Part shown: piece by piece, positions 8,247 through 17,718 of the stretch | Position numbering within the stretch: the first letter of the stretch is position 1 | Layout of the letters: each line of letters begins with the position of its first letter | Assembly: GCF_015191005.1 (NCBI RefSeq) | Contig: NZ_CP040442.1 | Location: 186,001-250,000, forward strand | Length of the DNA stretch: 64,000 nucleotides | Source: Kaistella flava (ex Peng et al. 2021) | GTDB lineage: Bacteria; Bacteroidota; Bacteroidia; Flavobacteriales; Weeksellaceae | Direction of reading: 5' to 3' | Translations under genes and position numbers: made by a program | The notes under the pieces: generated by a model | What the model saw: only the letters and a program-made list of their open reading frames with translations | What the model was told of the DNA's origin: nothing | Database searches by the model: none

Positions 8247-9487
8247 TTAAGGTGAGCTTTCAGATTATATTGGGTGGAGAGATACTGAATTTCGTGGACT
8301 ATTTTTTGGTTTTGCGCACGGGCGAGTTCATTGACTTCGCGCAGATAATCGCTGGTCGTGATAACGCCGTTTTCGAGTTGAGCTAAAGATGCTTTTTTAA
8401 TACTTTCTCTAAGCGCAATTAATTCGCTGTCTTTATTAATTAATTGCTGAATTTTCTGCAGATCATTATTATTCTGAATCGTTTCGAAGTGCTGGTTAAA
8501 AAGGAAATTTTCTTTCTGCACATCGATTTCCTGCTGCTGGGTTTGGACTAAAGCCAAATCATTTTTCTTGGTATAAAATCCGGAGATTGGAATGTTCAAA
8601 CGCAAGCCACCGATATAGAAGATATCAAATTCATTTTTCAACATATTGAAACCTGGTTTTCCGTAACCGCCTTGAAAAAAAGCACCTAGCTTTGGCGTGT
8701 TTTTAGAATTAATAAAAGACTTCTGAGTTTCCAAAGCTTGTTTCTGCAAATCGAACAGTTTCAGTTCTGCGCGTTTGTTTTCTTCAGGAATCAGGATTTT
8801 TTCAGGTCTTTGAAGCTGAGTATTTTCATCGATGTTTTTATGAATAAATACAGAAAGCATATCAGTAAAACTTTTTTTCATGGATTGAAGTTCCAACTGT
8901 TTCTGTTCCAGATTGATGAGTTGTGCTTTCAGAACATCGACGTTGCTTCTGTAGATAACACCGTTTTGTAATTGTGCTTCTGCTTTTTTTAAACCGTTGG
9001 TGATATCAGCTTTGGTCAATTCTGTTTGTTGAAGTTGTTCGTCGGTTTGAAGAATTCCAAAATAAATCTGGTTGATTCTTACTTCCAGCTGATCGGTTTC
9101 TACTTCAGTTTTCTTTAATTCTATTTCAGAATTTACGATTGCCATTTTCTTTTGATTGGCAATCATTCCGCCATCGTAAATGTTTTGTTGAACATCTGCG
9201 TAAACTTTATACTGATCTTTACTTACCGGAGTGATAGTGAAATTGGGGATTTGAATCGGTAATTGCGTAACATCGTTTTGATAAGTTGCCTGTCCTGTAA
9301 TCTGGATTTGTGGAAGCCAACCTTTCGCTGCATTCTGCAGATTGTATTCTTTTGTTTTTGCAATGAGATCATGTCTTTTGATGAGCGGATAATTCTGTTT
9401 TGCCAAATCGTAACATTCTTTTAAAGTCAATGTTTGAGCATTAACTGAGAAGATGAGGAACAAGAATAGATATTTTAAAATCTTCAT
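8240..9487 (-). CDS. TolC-like outer-membrane efflux channel
   Basis: The 415-residue protein has a cleavable signal peptide (MKILKYLFLFLIFSVNAQ) and then TLTLKECYDLAKQNYPLIKR, the usual first repeat of outer-membrane efflux proteins. Long Gln/Glu/Lys-rich helices and a second repeat with LNIPISGFYTKKNDLALVQT (about 297-316) follow. It would form the trimeric exit duct across the outer membrane for the ABC exporter encoded downstream. It is the first structural gene after the TetR regulator, with a 199-base gap that contains an inverted-repeat element. Confidence 0.92.
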   Translation of the reverse strand: MKILKYLFLFLIFSVNAQTLTLKECYDLAKQNYPLIKRHDLIAKTKEYNLQNAAKGWLPQIQITGQATYQNDVTQLPIQIPNFTITPVSKDQYKVYADVQQNIYDGGMIANQKKMAIVNSEIELKKTEVETDQLEVRINQIYFGILQTDEQLQQTELTKADITNGLKKAEAQLQNGVIYRSNVDVLKAQLINLEQKQLELQSMKKSFTDMLSVFIHKNIDENTQLQRPEKILIPEENKRAELKLFDLQKQALETQKSFINSKNTPKLGAFFQGGYGKPGFNMLKNEFDIFYIGGLRLNIPISGFYTKKNDLALVQTQQQEIDVQKENFLFNQHFETIQNNNDLQKIQQLINKDSELIALRESIKKASLAQLENGVITTSDYLREVNELARAQNQKIVHEIQYLSTQYNLKAHLNQ

Positions 9488-9518
9488 TTTTTCTATTTTA
9501 AATTTGATGTGTACAATG

Positions 9519-9682
9519 TTTTTTTAACTGCAAAGTCACAAAAGAGTACTTCAAAAAACAGTTAATAGAAGTTCACAAAGTTGAAAATCTAAAGATTTTA
9601 GAATGCTTGTTACTGTTTATGAAGTTGTCATTTTGAACTTTCATTTTAATTTAACTTTTGTGCCTTTGCCTTTGTGGTTTTA
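9519..9682. repeat. dispersed repeat, inverted pair of about 164 bp
   Basis: The gap starts with TTTTTTTAACTGCAAAGTCA then CAAAAG, and ends with AACTTTTGTGCCTTTGCC then TTTGTGGTTTTAA, the inverted consensus. No open frame of note lies inside. The arrangement matches 34301-34453 and the inner part of 41461-41816. Confidence 0.65.
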
Positions 9683-9686
9683 ATAA

Positions 9687-10283
9687 TTAATTATTCAACA
9701 TCATTTTGATCCACATTGGAACCATTGTTTTTCTTTCTTCCACGAATTTTTGAAATTCATCATCATCCATTAAATCAAAAGATTGCAAAATAGGTTTTCC
9801 TAAGAAAGGAAAAACAGTCATGCTTAAAAAATTTAATAAGAAATGGAAAGGATTGATTTCCGGTTTTCGTTCCTGAATTTGTTTGATTATAAATGAATTT
9901 TTTAATAATGTATCGATGGGAAGAAGCGATTTCACATCAGAAGTTTTCTTTTGAATTTCACTTAAAACGAAGATAGGTAAGTTTGGGTTTTCAGATAGAA
10001 TTTCGAAATATTTTACACTCGCTAAATCTATTTTTTCGTCTAATGATGTTTTATCGTTGGTGATGATGGGAATGATTTTTCCAAAAAGTAAAACGATTTT
10101 TACTTTCATAACCTGCTCGAATAATTTCTCTTTCGTGCGGAAATAATAGTTGAGAAGCGCCAAGTTAAGTCCGGCTTCTTCGGCAATGTCGCGTGTTCTG
10201 GTTCCGGAAAATCCTTTTTCAGTGAACACTTTCGAAGCTGCGAGTAAAATTTTATCTTCAGTAGAAAGTTCTTCTGCTTTCAT
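9687..10283 (-). CDS. TetR/AcrR-family regulator of the efflux operon (CecR/YbiH-like)
   Basis: The 198-residue protein has an N-terminal TetR helix-turn-helix: ILLAASKVFTEKGFSGTRT (13-31), then AGLNLALLNYYFRTKEKLFE (42-61), the conserved recognition-helix region with the aromatic pair YYF. The C-terminal ligand domain is divergent. It is the first gene of the operon, as cecR is in E. coli, and probably represses it. A perfect palindrome lies 55 bases upstream of its ATG (10338-10353). Confidence 0.88.
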   Translation of the reverse strand: MKAEELSTEDKILLAASKVFTEKGFSGTRTRDIAEEAGLNLALLNYYFRTKEKLFEQVMKVKIVLLFGKIIPIITNDKTSLDEKIDLASVKYFEILSENPNLPIFVLSEIQKKTSDVKSLLPIDTLLKNSFIIKQIQERKPEINPFHFLLNFLSMTVFPFLGKPILQSFDLMDDDEFQKFVEERKTMVPMWIKMMLNN

Positions 10284-10337
10284 GTCTTTAAATTCTAAAG
10301 TAAAGTTAGCATTAATTTTTTAATTTAAACAAATGAA

Positions 10338-10353
10338 TTAATCAAATGATTAA
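10338..10353. promoter_or_regulatory. candidate TetR operator palindrome
   Basis: TTAATCAAATGATTAA is a perfect inverted repeat with arms TTAATCA/TGATTAA and a 2-base centre. A partial repeat of the AAATGA element lies next to it (10331-10336). The position upstream of the TetR gene fits autoregulation. Binding is inferred. Confidence 0.45.
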
Positions 10354-10467
10354 ATTTATGGTAATTTATTGATTTCTCATATTTTAGATTAAAAAAATGG
10401 GAGAAACGAAAATAGTTAATTGAGAACTTAAGCTCTGATTGTTAAATTTTTGCGAGACTACCGCCGG

Positions 10468-10505
10468 TTTTCACTCAAAGACGCAAAATTTTACGCAAAG
10501 AGCGG
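10468..10505 (+). repeat. dispersed repeat unit, GCAAAG variant
   Basis: The unit TTTTCACTCAAAGACGCAAA then ATTTTACGCAAAG is the GCAAAG variant of the dispersed family. The 493-base gap 10284-10776 holds the operator palindrome, this unit and the terminator at 10675. The 64-codon plus-strand frame crossing the unit looks spurious. Confidence 0.45.
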
Positions 10506-10674
10506 AAAGATTTTTTTTAGAAATATGTTATTTTATTCGCGTTTTTTTATTCGTACAGGCGTTTAATTGGGTCGAATTTCAATTTTCAGTTAGCAAAGTT
10601 TGTAAGAAAATGAATTTCATTTTAAATATCTGATTTTCATATTTAGATCTTTTAAGGCCAAGAAATTTTAAAAT

Positions 10675-10710
10675 AAAAAAGCTGTTTAATTGAATAAACA
10701 GCCTTTTTTA
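10675..10710 (-). terminator. Rho-independent terminator after the Sco-type gene
   Basis: Stem GCTGTTTA/TAAACAGC with flanking A and T runs. On the minus strand the T run follows the stem, 67 bases after the stop of the gene at 10777. Confidence 0.75.
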
Positions 10711-10776
10711 AATCAAACGAAATGATTGAATACTCTTTTAAAGTTTTAAAATATTTAAAACAAATTCAAGTGTTTA

Positions 10777-11460
10777 TTAGTTCAAAAGTTTTCTGATATC
10801 TTCAACTAAAAGTTGTACGTCAGGATGATACTTCCCAGTTAATTTTTCAATTTTACCTTCCGGATCTTCATAGTTTAAACCTGAATAATAAAGAATGGGC
10901 ATTTTTTCTTTATTTAAACGACAGCGAATATTTCCGTTCTTATCTACCAACCCAATCATTCCACTGTGGTTCAGATTTTCTGCTTCATCTTCTTTATCAC
11001 CAACATAAATGGCGAACTGATCAGCTAATTTACCGATATACTCACGGTCACCAGTAAGAAAATGCCAGTTTGGATTAGTAGCACCAATTTTTTCTGCATG
11101 TTGTTTTAAAATTTCTGGCGTATCATTTTTAGGATCAATACTGATTGAAATAATGCCGAAGTTTGGATCATTAATTTCCTTATCAATGTTTTTCATATTG
11201 GCATTCATCACGGGACAAATGGTGGGGCAAGTGCTGTAAAAAAACTCTACCAAATATACTTTTCCAAGCATATCTTTGTTGGTTGTTTTTTTGTTGTTCT
11301 GATCAACCAATTCAAAGTCAGGAACCTTCATAACGGTGTAGAGCATTTTTTTAAAATAGCTTGTTCCTACAATAATTACCACAAAAAGTACGGCGATAAC
11401 GAGAAGCGGCATTAAGATTCTATTCTTAAACTGTTGTTTTGGATTTTTATTTTCTTTCAT
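10777..11460 (-). CDS. SCO1/SenC/PrrC-family thiol and copper protein
   Basis: The protein is membrane-anchored by one N-terminal helix (about 13-33) and has a thioredoxin-like domain. The Sco metal site is visible: C78 and C82 in STCPTICP, and H165 in NLNHSG. Sco proteins deliver copper to cytochrome oxidase or act as thiol reductants in the periplasm. I chose ATG at 11460 (MKENKNPKQQ), which overlaps the upstream gene by 14 bases; an earlier in-frame start at 11511 would overlap by 65. Coupling to the YHS-domain lipoprotein gene suggests a joint role in copper handling. Confidence 0.9.
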   Translation of the reverse strand: MKENKNPKQQFKNRILMPLLVIAVLFVVIIVGTSYFKKMLYTVMKVPDFELVDQNNKKTTNKDMLGKVYLVEFFYSTCPTICPVMNANMKNIDKEINDPNFGIISISIDPKNDTPEILKQHAEKIGATNPNWHFLTGDREYIGKLADQFAIYVGDKEDEAENLNHSGMIGLVDKNGNIRCRLNKEKMPILYYSGLNYEDPEGKIEKLTGKYHPDVQLLVEDIRKLLN

Positions 11461-11725
11461 TTTGAGTGTATTTTTCAGGATTTTTTTTGAATTTATCTTT
11501 GCAACTTTCACTGCAGAATCCGTAGATTTTTCCTTTATAATTGGCGGTGTCTTTTAGAAAGTCGGCAGTTTTCATTTGACAAATTGGATCTTCTGCGTTG
11601 ACGACGGTTATTCCTGTTAAGTTCATTTTTTGACTGGCTTTGTGGACGTGTTTTACCGTATGAGTTTCTTGGGAGCAAGCGATGGTGGATGCTGCGAGGA
11701 GCATGATCATTAAGTAATTTTTCAT
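11447..11725 (-). CDS. YHS-domain lipoprotein
   Basis: The 92-residue protein has lipobox LAASTIAC (Cys17). A YHS-type metal-binding domain follows (DPICQMKTADFLKDTA, about 46-61, and GFCSESCKDKFKKNPEKY, about 71-88) with three cysteines. YHS domains occur in heavy-metal ATPases and copper proteins. His residues in the linker (HTVKHVHK) could also bind metal. It overlaps the Sco-type gene, so the two are probably co-translated. Confidence 0.85.
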   Translation of the reverse strand: MKNYLMIMLLAASTIACSQETHTVKHVHKASQKMNLTGITVVNAEDPICQMKTADFLKDTANYKGKIYGFCSESCKDKFKKNPEKYTQNERK

Positions 11726-11958
11726 TAGGAAATGGTTAGGTTTAAGAATTAAGGAATTTCTGCTTTAAATCGCAATGAAAATTTTTCAGACAAAGACGTA
11801 ATCTCTGAAGTGTCGGAATATAAACATACGAACTTTTTTTGAGTTCGGGAATGCGTTTAATTTAACAAAATATGAAAAGAGTTCCATTTTGACGATTACA
11901 GAATATCACAGATAGAATAGGGATTTTGATGTAAAATCAAAAATTAGATTTGAAAATA

Positions 11959-12339
11959 TTAAACCAAAGGAGGATGAAAAATATTGAAAATATAATCAGA
12001 ATTGTAAAGGTTGTACTGTTTTGTAAGTATCGTTAATTCTGCGAAATCAAGTTCTAAAACTTTGGTAAAAGACCAAATTTCTTTAGTTATAAATACATCA
12101 ATGAAATTACTTCTTATGATTTCCTTTGGCGTTTGATTTTCTGTTTTTGAAAGTTCTTTGGCAAGATAGCATTTTCCGTTGCAGGATAATTGAGGCTTTG
12201 CTGTGTTCTCACATTTTTCCGCGACAATATTTTTATAGTTTACCGCATAATCGACCAATGGTAGTAAAGGTCGAAATACTATAGAAAAAATAATAAATAG
12301 AGGTAAGAGGAACTTCAAAGGAATTATTTTAGATAACAA
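11959..12339 (-). CDS. small membrane protein with CNGKCYL motif, function unknown
   Basis: The 126-residue protein has one N-terminal membrane segment (about 7-30) and a periplasmic part with AEKCENTAKPQLSCNGKCYL (41-60). Its C-terminus is hydrophobic and ends IFNIFHPPLV. Three cysteines, two in CNGKC, suggest metal or disulfide chemistry. I recall such proteins in flavobacteria near copper and respiratory genes, but no function is established. The start is uncertain: TTG at 12339 is the most upstream option and overlaps TATATTTG, a sequence like a -7 promoter box. It lies in the same direction as the Sco-type pair. Confidence 0.7.
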   Translation of the reverse strand: MLSKIIPLKFLLPLFIIFSIVFRPLLPLVDYAVNYKNIVAEKCENTAKPQLSCNGKCYLAKELSKTENQTPKEIIRSNFIDVFITKEIWSFTKVLELDFAELTILTKQYNLYNSDYIFNIFHPPLV

Positions 12340-12590
12340 ATATACAATGTAATTATTGTTTTTTGGGGTGAATAATAGGATAACTAATTTATTCTAAGAC
12401 TTAGAGTCGGCTTAAATTTTAATAAAATATATTAGTCACATAAGAATAAGTTATTACTTTGAAAATAGTTAGAACACAAAGTTAGGAATGGAAACTTCTA
12501 TGAACTTTTATAAGTGGTTTTTTGTTAAACTTGTGTGATTAAGATTATTTGATGAACTATTAAAGTGGTTTTTATATCAGTGAAAATGTA

Positions 12591-12721
12591 TTGATTTTCT
12601 GTGGGAAGAAGAAATGCCTGAAGTTATAGCCCTGATGGGAGCGGCATCCCCGCAAAGCGGGATACAGCGGACAGCGGGACGGATTTTGAAAGAAGCGAAA
12701 GTTTTAGTGCTCCTTATTAAG
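12591..12721 (+). ncRNA. candidate structured element, copy 1
   Basis: A block with conserved stretches GGGAAGAAGAAATGCCTGA, GTTATAGCC, CGGCATCC and AGCGGACAGCGGGACGG. It recurs in inverted orientation at 57815-57960. Between the last two stretches the two copies have different sequence, yet both form a hairpin: here ATCCC/CGC paired with GCG/GGGAT around AAA. Reading frames are not conserved between copies past the hairpin, which argues against a peptide. The rest of the gap 12340-12853 holds weak GTGGTTTTT-like repeats and the nuo terminator. Confidence 0.5.
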
Positions 12722-12800
12722 CGCCTGGTTATTCGTTGTAGGTTTATTATTTCTCCCCAAGATTGGATCCTAATCAATAATTTTGAGAAGTTTTATCATA

Positions 12801-12834
12801 AAAAAAAAACGCAACTCCTAAGAATTGCGTTTTA
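12801..12834 (-). terminator. terminator of the nuo operon
   Basis: Stem AAAACGCAA/TTGCGTTTT with loop CTCCTAAGAA. On the minus strand a long T run follows, 20 bases after the nuoN stop codon. Confidence 0.8.
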
Positions 12835-12853
12835 ATAATTTTAAAATTGATTT

Positions 12854-14233
12854 TTACAAACCAAATTGTTTAGCAAACAAATCCGGGAAAACGCCCATCG
12901 CTACTAATGCTACGATAACGAATACCGCTACGATATTGTAAGTTAATGAAACTCTTTCTGAGGTTTTGAAACTGCTTTCTTTCGGGAAGAACATCGCCAT
13001 AATTAGACGAAGATAGTAAGCAATTGAAATTGCAGATCCCAAAACAGCGACTAGAACTAAGAATGGTGATTTGTCAATCGCTTGTGCGAAGATGGCAAAT
13101 TTTCCCATGAATCCTGCAGTTAAAGGAATACCAGCCATTGACAGCAGTGATACGGTTGCAGCTACGGCCAAGATTGGTTCCGTGTGTCCTAATCCTTTAA
13201 AAGCGTTGTAAGAAGTATCTCTTTTCAATTTTTCTACCCAGATTAAACACATCATTACCCCAACTGTTGCTAATGAATAAGCGAATAAATAGAACGCCAA
13301 GTTGTAACTTGAAAGACTGTTCATTCCGTAAAAAATCAGCGAGATATATCCAACGTGAGAAACGGAAGAGTAGGCCAACATTCTTTTTACGTTGGTTTGC
13401 GCTAATCCCATTACATTCGCAAGGAATAAAGTTATGATGATTAAAACGCCGATAATATTAATCCATTCTCCGGTGATTCCTAAGAAACCAATCGTCATTA
13501 ATTTAAAGAAAGCAAAGAACGAAGAAATCTTCACCACCGACATCATAAATGCAGTGATCAGTGAAGGTGAACCTTGGTATACATCTGGACTCCACATGTG
13601 GAAAGGTGCTAGAGATACTTTAAAAGCTAAAGCAACTAACATTAAAATCGCGCCCAAAATAAACATTAAGTTTTTAGGATTCATTACCGCAAATTCGTGG
13701 ATTTTATAAAGGTCGAAACTACCACTGCTTCCGTAAATTAAGGCAACTCCGAATAAAAGAAATCCGGTAGCAAAAGCTCCCATCAAGAAGTATTTTATTG
13801 AAGCTTCGTTGGAACGCAAATCAGTTTTGTTACTTCCTGCTAAAACATATAAAGGAATAGAAAGGATTTCGACTCCTAAAAATAAAGTCACCAAGTTTTG
13901 GAATCCGAATAAGATTACTCCTCCACATAATGAAAATAACATTAGCGCATATAATTCTGACTGGTGATTTCTGTGATTGCTGAAAGAAAAACCTCCCAGG
14001 AAGAATAACAGTATCGTAATAACAATTGCTATTTTGGTGAACATGGCAGCATTTGCTCCAAACTCAAACATGTGTTGGTATTGGCTGAAGAATGATACTT
14101 CCGGTAAGAAACTGACATAAAAAGCAATCATCAGTCCCAAAATACTAATGTATCTCGAGAATTTTCCCTGTTCAAAAACACCCGCAAATAATGCGACAAT
14201 TGCGGTAAGGAATATAATTATTAAAACGCTCAT
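12854..14233 (-). CDS. nuoN: NADH-quinone oxidoreductase subunit N
   Basis: The 459-residue, strongly hydrophobic protein is an antiporter-like proton-pumping subunit of complex I, with about 14 membrane helices. The conserved glutamate of helix 5 is E122 (LFLGVEILSIPLYVLAG). A lysine lies in AFKVSLAPFHMWSPDVYQGSP, the broken-helix region shared by NuoL/M/N. It is the last gene of the operon, with a terminator 20 bases downstream. A heptamer array occupies the 86-base gap to nuoM. ATG at 14233 gives the normal length. Confidence 0.97.
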   Translation of the reverse strand: MSVLIIIFLTAIVALFAGVFEQGKFSRYISILGLMIAFYVSFLPEVSFFSQYQHMFEFGANAAMFTKIAIVITILLFFLGGFSFSNHRNHQSELYALMLFSLCGGVILFGFQNLVTLFLGVEILSIPLYVLAGSNKTDLRSNEASIKYFLMGAFATGFLLFGVALIYGSSGSFDLYKIHEFAVMNPKNLMFILGAILMLVALAFKVSLAPFHMWSPDVYQGSPSLITAFMMSVVKISSFFAFFKLMTIGFLGITGEWINIIGVLIIITLFLANVMGLAQTNVKRMLAYSSVSHVGYISLIFYGMNSLSSYNLAFYLFAYSLATVGVMMCLIWVEKLKRDTSYNAFKGLGHTEPILAVAATVSLLSMAGIPLTAGFMGKFAIFAQAIDKSPFLVLVAVLGSAISIAYYLRLIMAMFFPKESSFKTSERVSLTYNIVAVFVIVALVAMGVFPDLFAKQFGL

Positions 14234-14241
14234 TTATTTAT

Positions 14242-14276
14242 AGATTTGAGATTGGAGATTTTCGATGGGTGATTAA
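14242..14276 (-). repeat. heptamer-period array before nuoN
   Basis: On the minus strand five units (TTAATCA, CCCATCG, AAAATCT, CCAATCT, CAAATCT), all nnnATCn, end 8 bases before the nuoN ATG. This is the same period and core as at 1920-1954. Confidence 0.6.
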
Positions 14277-14319
14277 TTTCCCTGTTCTGGATCTCTAAAT
14301 TTCTTAATTACTTATTTTA

Positions 14320-15813
14320 TTAATTCATCATTGAAGTGAAAATAAACTTCAATGAACTGTTCACCATATCGAGGATCGGTTGTGGAAATACTCCTAAGAA
14401 TATTACAAAAACAACCAAACTTGCCAATACTGAAAATTCAACTCCGGTTAAATCTCCTGCACTTGCCAGCACTTCTTCATCACCTTCTCCCAACATTGCT
14501 TTTGCATAAAATCTGAAAAGATAAACGGAAGAGAAAATCATGGTTGTTCCACCAATGACGGCAGCAAGAATACTGTAATCGAAAATTGATTTAATTAAGA
14601 TGAATTCTCCTACGAAACCATTGGTTAAAGGAAGCGCAATTGATCCTAATAATATCACCATGAATAAAACAGCAAATTTCGGAGCTACTCTGGCCAAACC
14701 ACCCATTTTTCGGATATCTCTGGTTTTGAATCTTTTGTAAAGAATATCAGCACAATAGAATAAACCTACCACGTTTATACCGTGAGCAAATGCTTGAACT
14801 AATGCACCTTCACCACCTTCAATCATTAAGGTTCCTTTCATTGTTAAGATTGCAGAAGCCATAATTCCGGCAGTCATCAAACCAACGTGAGATAGAGATG
14901 AATAAGCGATTAAACGTTTTGAGTCATTCTGAATGATGGCAATTAAAGCACCATGAACGACGCCAATAATTGCGAGCACTAATACAATTTGTCCTGAAAG
15001 TCCTAAAATCGGCTCCGGCGTAATCGGCAGTAACCATCGTAATAAACCATATACGGCCATCTTCAACATAATCCCCGAAAGTAACATGGAACCTTGTGTT
15101 GGTGAATACGTATAAGTATCCGGTTGCCAAGAATGGAAAGGGAATATCGGTAACTTCACGGCAAAGGCAAAGAAGATAAACCAGAAGATCACTGTTTGTG
15201 CACCACTAGTTAAGTCTGCATTATACAAATCGGTCAACGCAAATGAAGCGGAGTGATTGTAAACGTAGATTAAACCAATCAACATAAATAGGGAACCAAC
15301 AAATGTGTATACAAAGAACCTAGTGGTAAATTGTACTTTCTTGTCTTCCTGTCCCCAGATTCCAGCGATTAACCAAATTGGAATTAAAGTTACTTCCCAA
15401 AAGATGTAGAATAATAAACCATCTAAAGAAGTGAAAACTCCTACCAATCCGAATTGCATCAATAGAATTAATCCGTAGAACGTATTTCTATATCCCGGTT
15501 TTTCATTAAAGGCAGAAAGAATAATCAGCGGTGTTAAAATGTTGGTTAATAACAACATCAACATACTCATTCCATCAATACCGAAATGAAGATTACTTTT
15601 GATATAATTGGACCAAGGATAATTAATTTCGTATTGCAAAACTCCGTCAACGGTAGGTTTGAAATCGAAATTCGACAGCATATAAAAGGTCAATAACATT
15701 TGTGCAAATGCAATTCCTAATGCGAGATATTTACTGGCGGGATTTTTCCACGCGAACACCAATACAGAACCTACCAGAGGTAATAGCAATGATGTTAATA
15801 ATAGGTATGACAT
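14320..15813 (-). CDS. nuoM: NADH-quinone oxidoreductase subunit M
   Basis: The 497-residue antiporter-like proton-pumping subunit of complex I has the key glutamate at E140 in FYIFWEVTLIPIWLIAG, equivalent to E. coli Glu144. KLPIFPFHSWQPDTYTYSP and SSLSHVGLM are typical NuoM signatures. It is separated from nuoL by 3 bases, consistent with translational coupling, and is followed by an 86-base gap to nuoN. Confidence 0.97.
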   Translation of the reverse strand: MSYLLLTSLLLPLVGSVLVFAWKNPASKYLALGIAFAQMLLTFYMLSNFDFKPTVDGVLQYEINYPWSNYIKSNLHFGIDGMSMLMLLLTNILTPLIILSAFNEKPGYRNTFYGLILLMQFGLVGVFTSLDGLLFYIFWEVTLIPIWLIAGIWGQEDKKVQFTTRFFVYTFVGSLFMLIGLIYVYNHSASFALTDLYNADLTSGAQTVIFWFIFFAFAVKLPIFPFHSWQPDTYTYSPTQGSMLLSGIMLKMAVYGLLRWLLPITPEPILGLSGQIVLVLAIIGVVHGALIAIIQNDSKRLIAYSSLSHVGLMTAGIMASAILTMKGTLMIEGGEGALVQAFAHGINVVGLFYCADILYKRFKTRDIRKMGGLARVAPKFAVLFMVILLGSIALPLTNGFVGEFILIKSIFDYSILAAVIGGTTMIFSSVYLFRFYAKAMLGEGDEEVLASAGDLTGVEFSVLASLVVFVIFLGVFPQPILDMVNSSLKFIFTSMMN

Positions 15814-15816
15814 TTA

Positions 15817-17712
15817 CTATTGTAATATAAAGTTAACAATTAAAATAATTCCGATAGCCAAAGACATGATGAGAACATAATTCTCTACATTTCCGTTCTG
15901 TAGCTTTTTTGCGGCTCTTCCAGAATCTTCTGCTCCGATACCAATGTAATCGACAAATCTTTTTAGAACTCCTTTGTCAAACATATTTCCAGCAACACCA
16001 AGACCTTCGATAAATTTCACAAATGTTGCGTTGTTCAATTCGTCGATAAATAATTTTCTGTTGGAAAGTTTTTCCCAGCCAACATAATTCTCTTCCGGTA
16101 GAGCCATTTTTTTCTTGTTGACGTAGGTGTTTTTAACAAAGAACCACACGGCAAAGAACATTAAAACAGTTAGACCTAAAAGAATCAGTTCAGTCATTAA
16201 AGGAACTTCAGCAAGTTCTACATCATAAACGTAAATGTTTTGTAACCAACTTCCTAATTTCGCATAATTACCGTGACCGATAAAATGCGGAAGATTAATG
16301 AAACCTCCTACAACAGAAAGTGCTGCAAGAACTACTAATGGTAAAGTCATATTTAAAGGACTTTCGTGAAGGTGACTTTTCTGTTCTTCAGTTCCTCTAA
16401 ACTCTCCGTGGAAAGTTAGGTAGTACGCTCTGAACATATAAATCGCCGTCATTGCTGCAATGATGAAAAGAATGACCCACAGAAATGGACTTCTTCCGTA
16501 AACATTTGCTAAAATTTCATCTTTAGAAATCATTCCGGAAAGGAATGGGAATCCTGAAATTGCTAATGTTCCGATTAAGAATGTAATATGTGTAATTGGA
16601 ATTTTTTTCTTTAAACCACCCATTAATCTCATATCCTGTTCTCCGCTCATAGCATGAATAACAGAACCTGAACCTAAGAATAATAACGCTTTGAAAAATG
16701 CGTGCGTCATTAAGTGGAACATTGCAGTAGTATAAGCACCGACACCAACTGCAACGAACATAAAGCCCAGTTGAGAAACGGTAGAATATGCTAAAACTTT
16801 TTTAATATCGTTTTGTCTAAGACCGATAAATGCCGCAACTAAAGCAGTTAATAAACCGATGAATAGAATAGCGTCCATAGTCGTTGGGGCCAGTGAGAAT
16901 AAGAAGTTAGAACGGACTACTAAATAAATACCAGCAGTAACCATCGTCGCAGCGTGGATTAACGCTGAAACTGGAGTTGGTCCAGCCATCGCATCAGGAA
17001 GCCAAGTGAATAATGGAATCTGTGCAGATTTCCCTACCGCTCCAATAAATAAACTCGCTGTGATGAAAATAATAATACCTGAATCTAATTCAAATTTCCC
17101 TGAAATTTGAGCTACAGAAAGGTAATCAATGGCGTTAGTTTGATAAGCAATCATCAATATTCCGATGATCATTCCCAAGTCACCAATACGGTTCATGATA
17201 AATGCCTTTCTTGCCGCAGCACCGTACTCTTTATTTTTGTACCAGAAACCAATCAGTAAATAAGAACATAATCCAACACCTTCCCATCCGATGAAAAGGA
17301 TCAGGTAATTGCTTCCCATTACTAAAAGCAACATCATGAAGATAAATAAATTCAGATAAGAAAAGAATTTATAAAAACCTTCGTCAGTGCTCATGTATCC
17401 AATAGAGTAGAGGTGTATTAAAGATCCGATTCCGGTAATAATCATAATCATCATTAATGAAAGCTGATCAATCTGGAAGGCGAAATTCACCTGAATACCA
17501 TTGATTCTAAACCATTCAAATGCTCTTACAATAACGGGTTGTGAATCTGCATCAAACTTTAAGAATAAACTCAAAGCAATAATAAATGAAGCAAATACTA
17601 CAGCAGTTGCCAAAGTTCCTACCACCATCTTCGGAAGCTTTTTTCCGAACAGACCGTTGAATAGAAATCCTGCAAGTGGTAAAAGTATAATCGCGTAAAC
17701 TAAATTTTCCAT
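15817..17712 (-). CDS. nuoL: NADH-quinone oxidoreductase subunit L
   Basis: The 631-residue protein has the antiporter-like core with E144 in ILFIGWEGVGLCSYLLIGF and TWLPDAMAGPTPVSALIHAA. The C-terminal extension forms the lateral helix that runs along NuoM and NuoN, ending in a last membrane segment (VLIMSLAIGIILIVNFI). It is the distal proton-pumping subunit of the membrane arm. Its start lies 6 bases after the end of nuoK. Confidence 0.97.
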   Translation of the reverse strand: MENLVYAIILLPLAGFLFNGLFGKKLPKMVVGTLATAVVFASFIIALSLFLKFDADSQPVIVRAFEWFRINGIQVNFAFQIDQLSLMMIMIITGIGSLIHLYSIGYMSTDEGFYKFFSYLNLFIFMMLLLVMGSNYLILFIGWEGVGLCSYLLIGFWYKNKEYGAAARKAFIMNRIGDLGMIIGILMIAYQTNAIDYLSVAQISGKFELDSGIIIFITASLFIGAVGKSAQIPLFTWLPDAMAGPTPVSALIHAATMVTAGIYLVVRSNFLFSLAPTTMDAILFIGLLTALVAAFIGLRQNDIKKVLAYSTVSQLGFMFVAVGVGAYTTAMFHLMTHAFFKALLFLGSGSVIHAMSGEQDMRLMGGLKKKIPITHITFLIGTLAISGFPFLSGMISKDEILANVYGRSPFLWVILFIIAAMTAIYMFRAYYLTFHGEFRGTEEQKSHLHESPLNMTLPLVVLAALSVVGGFINLPHFIGHGNYAKLGSWLQNIYVYDVELAEVPLMTELILLGLTVLMFFAVWFFVKNTYVNKKKMALPEENYVGWEKLSNRKLFIDELNNATFVKFIEGLGVAGNMFDKGVLKRFVDYIGIGAEDSGRAAKKLQNGNVENYVLIMSLAIGIILIVNFILQ

Positions 17713-17718
17713 CCTATA

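Noticed and set aside
10439..10633. 64-codon plus-strand frame
   Set aside because: It runs through a dispersed repeat unit and has no recognisable content.
12614..12835. 73-codon frame starting MPEVIALMGAAS in structured element copy 1
   Set aside because: The equivalent frame in copy 2 diverges after the hairpin, so the conserved words are not kept in one reading frame.
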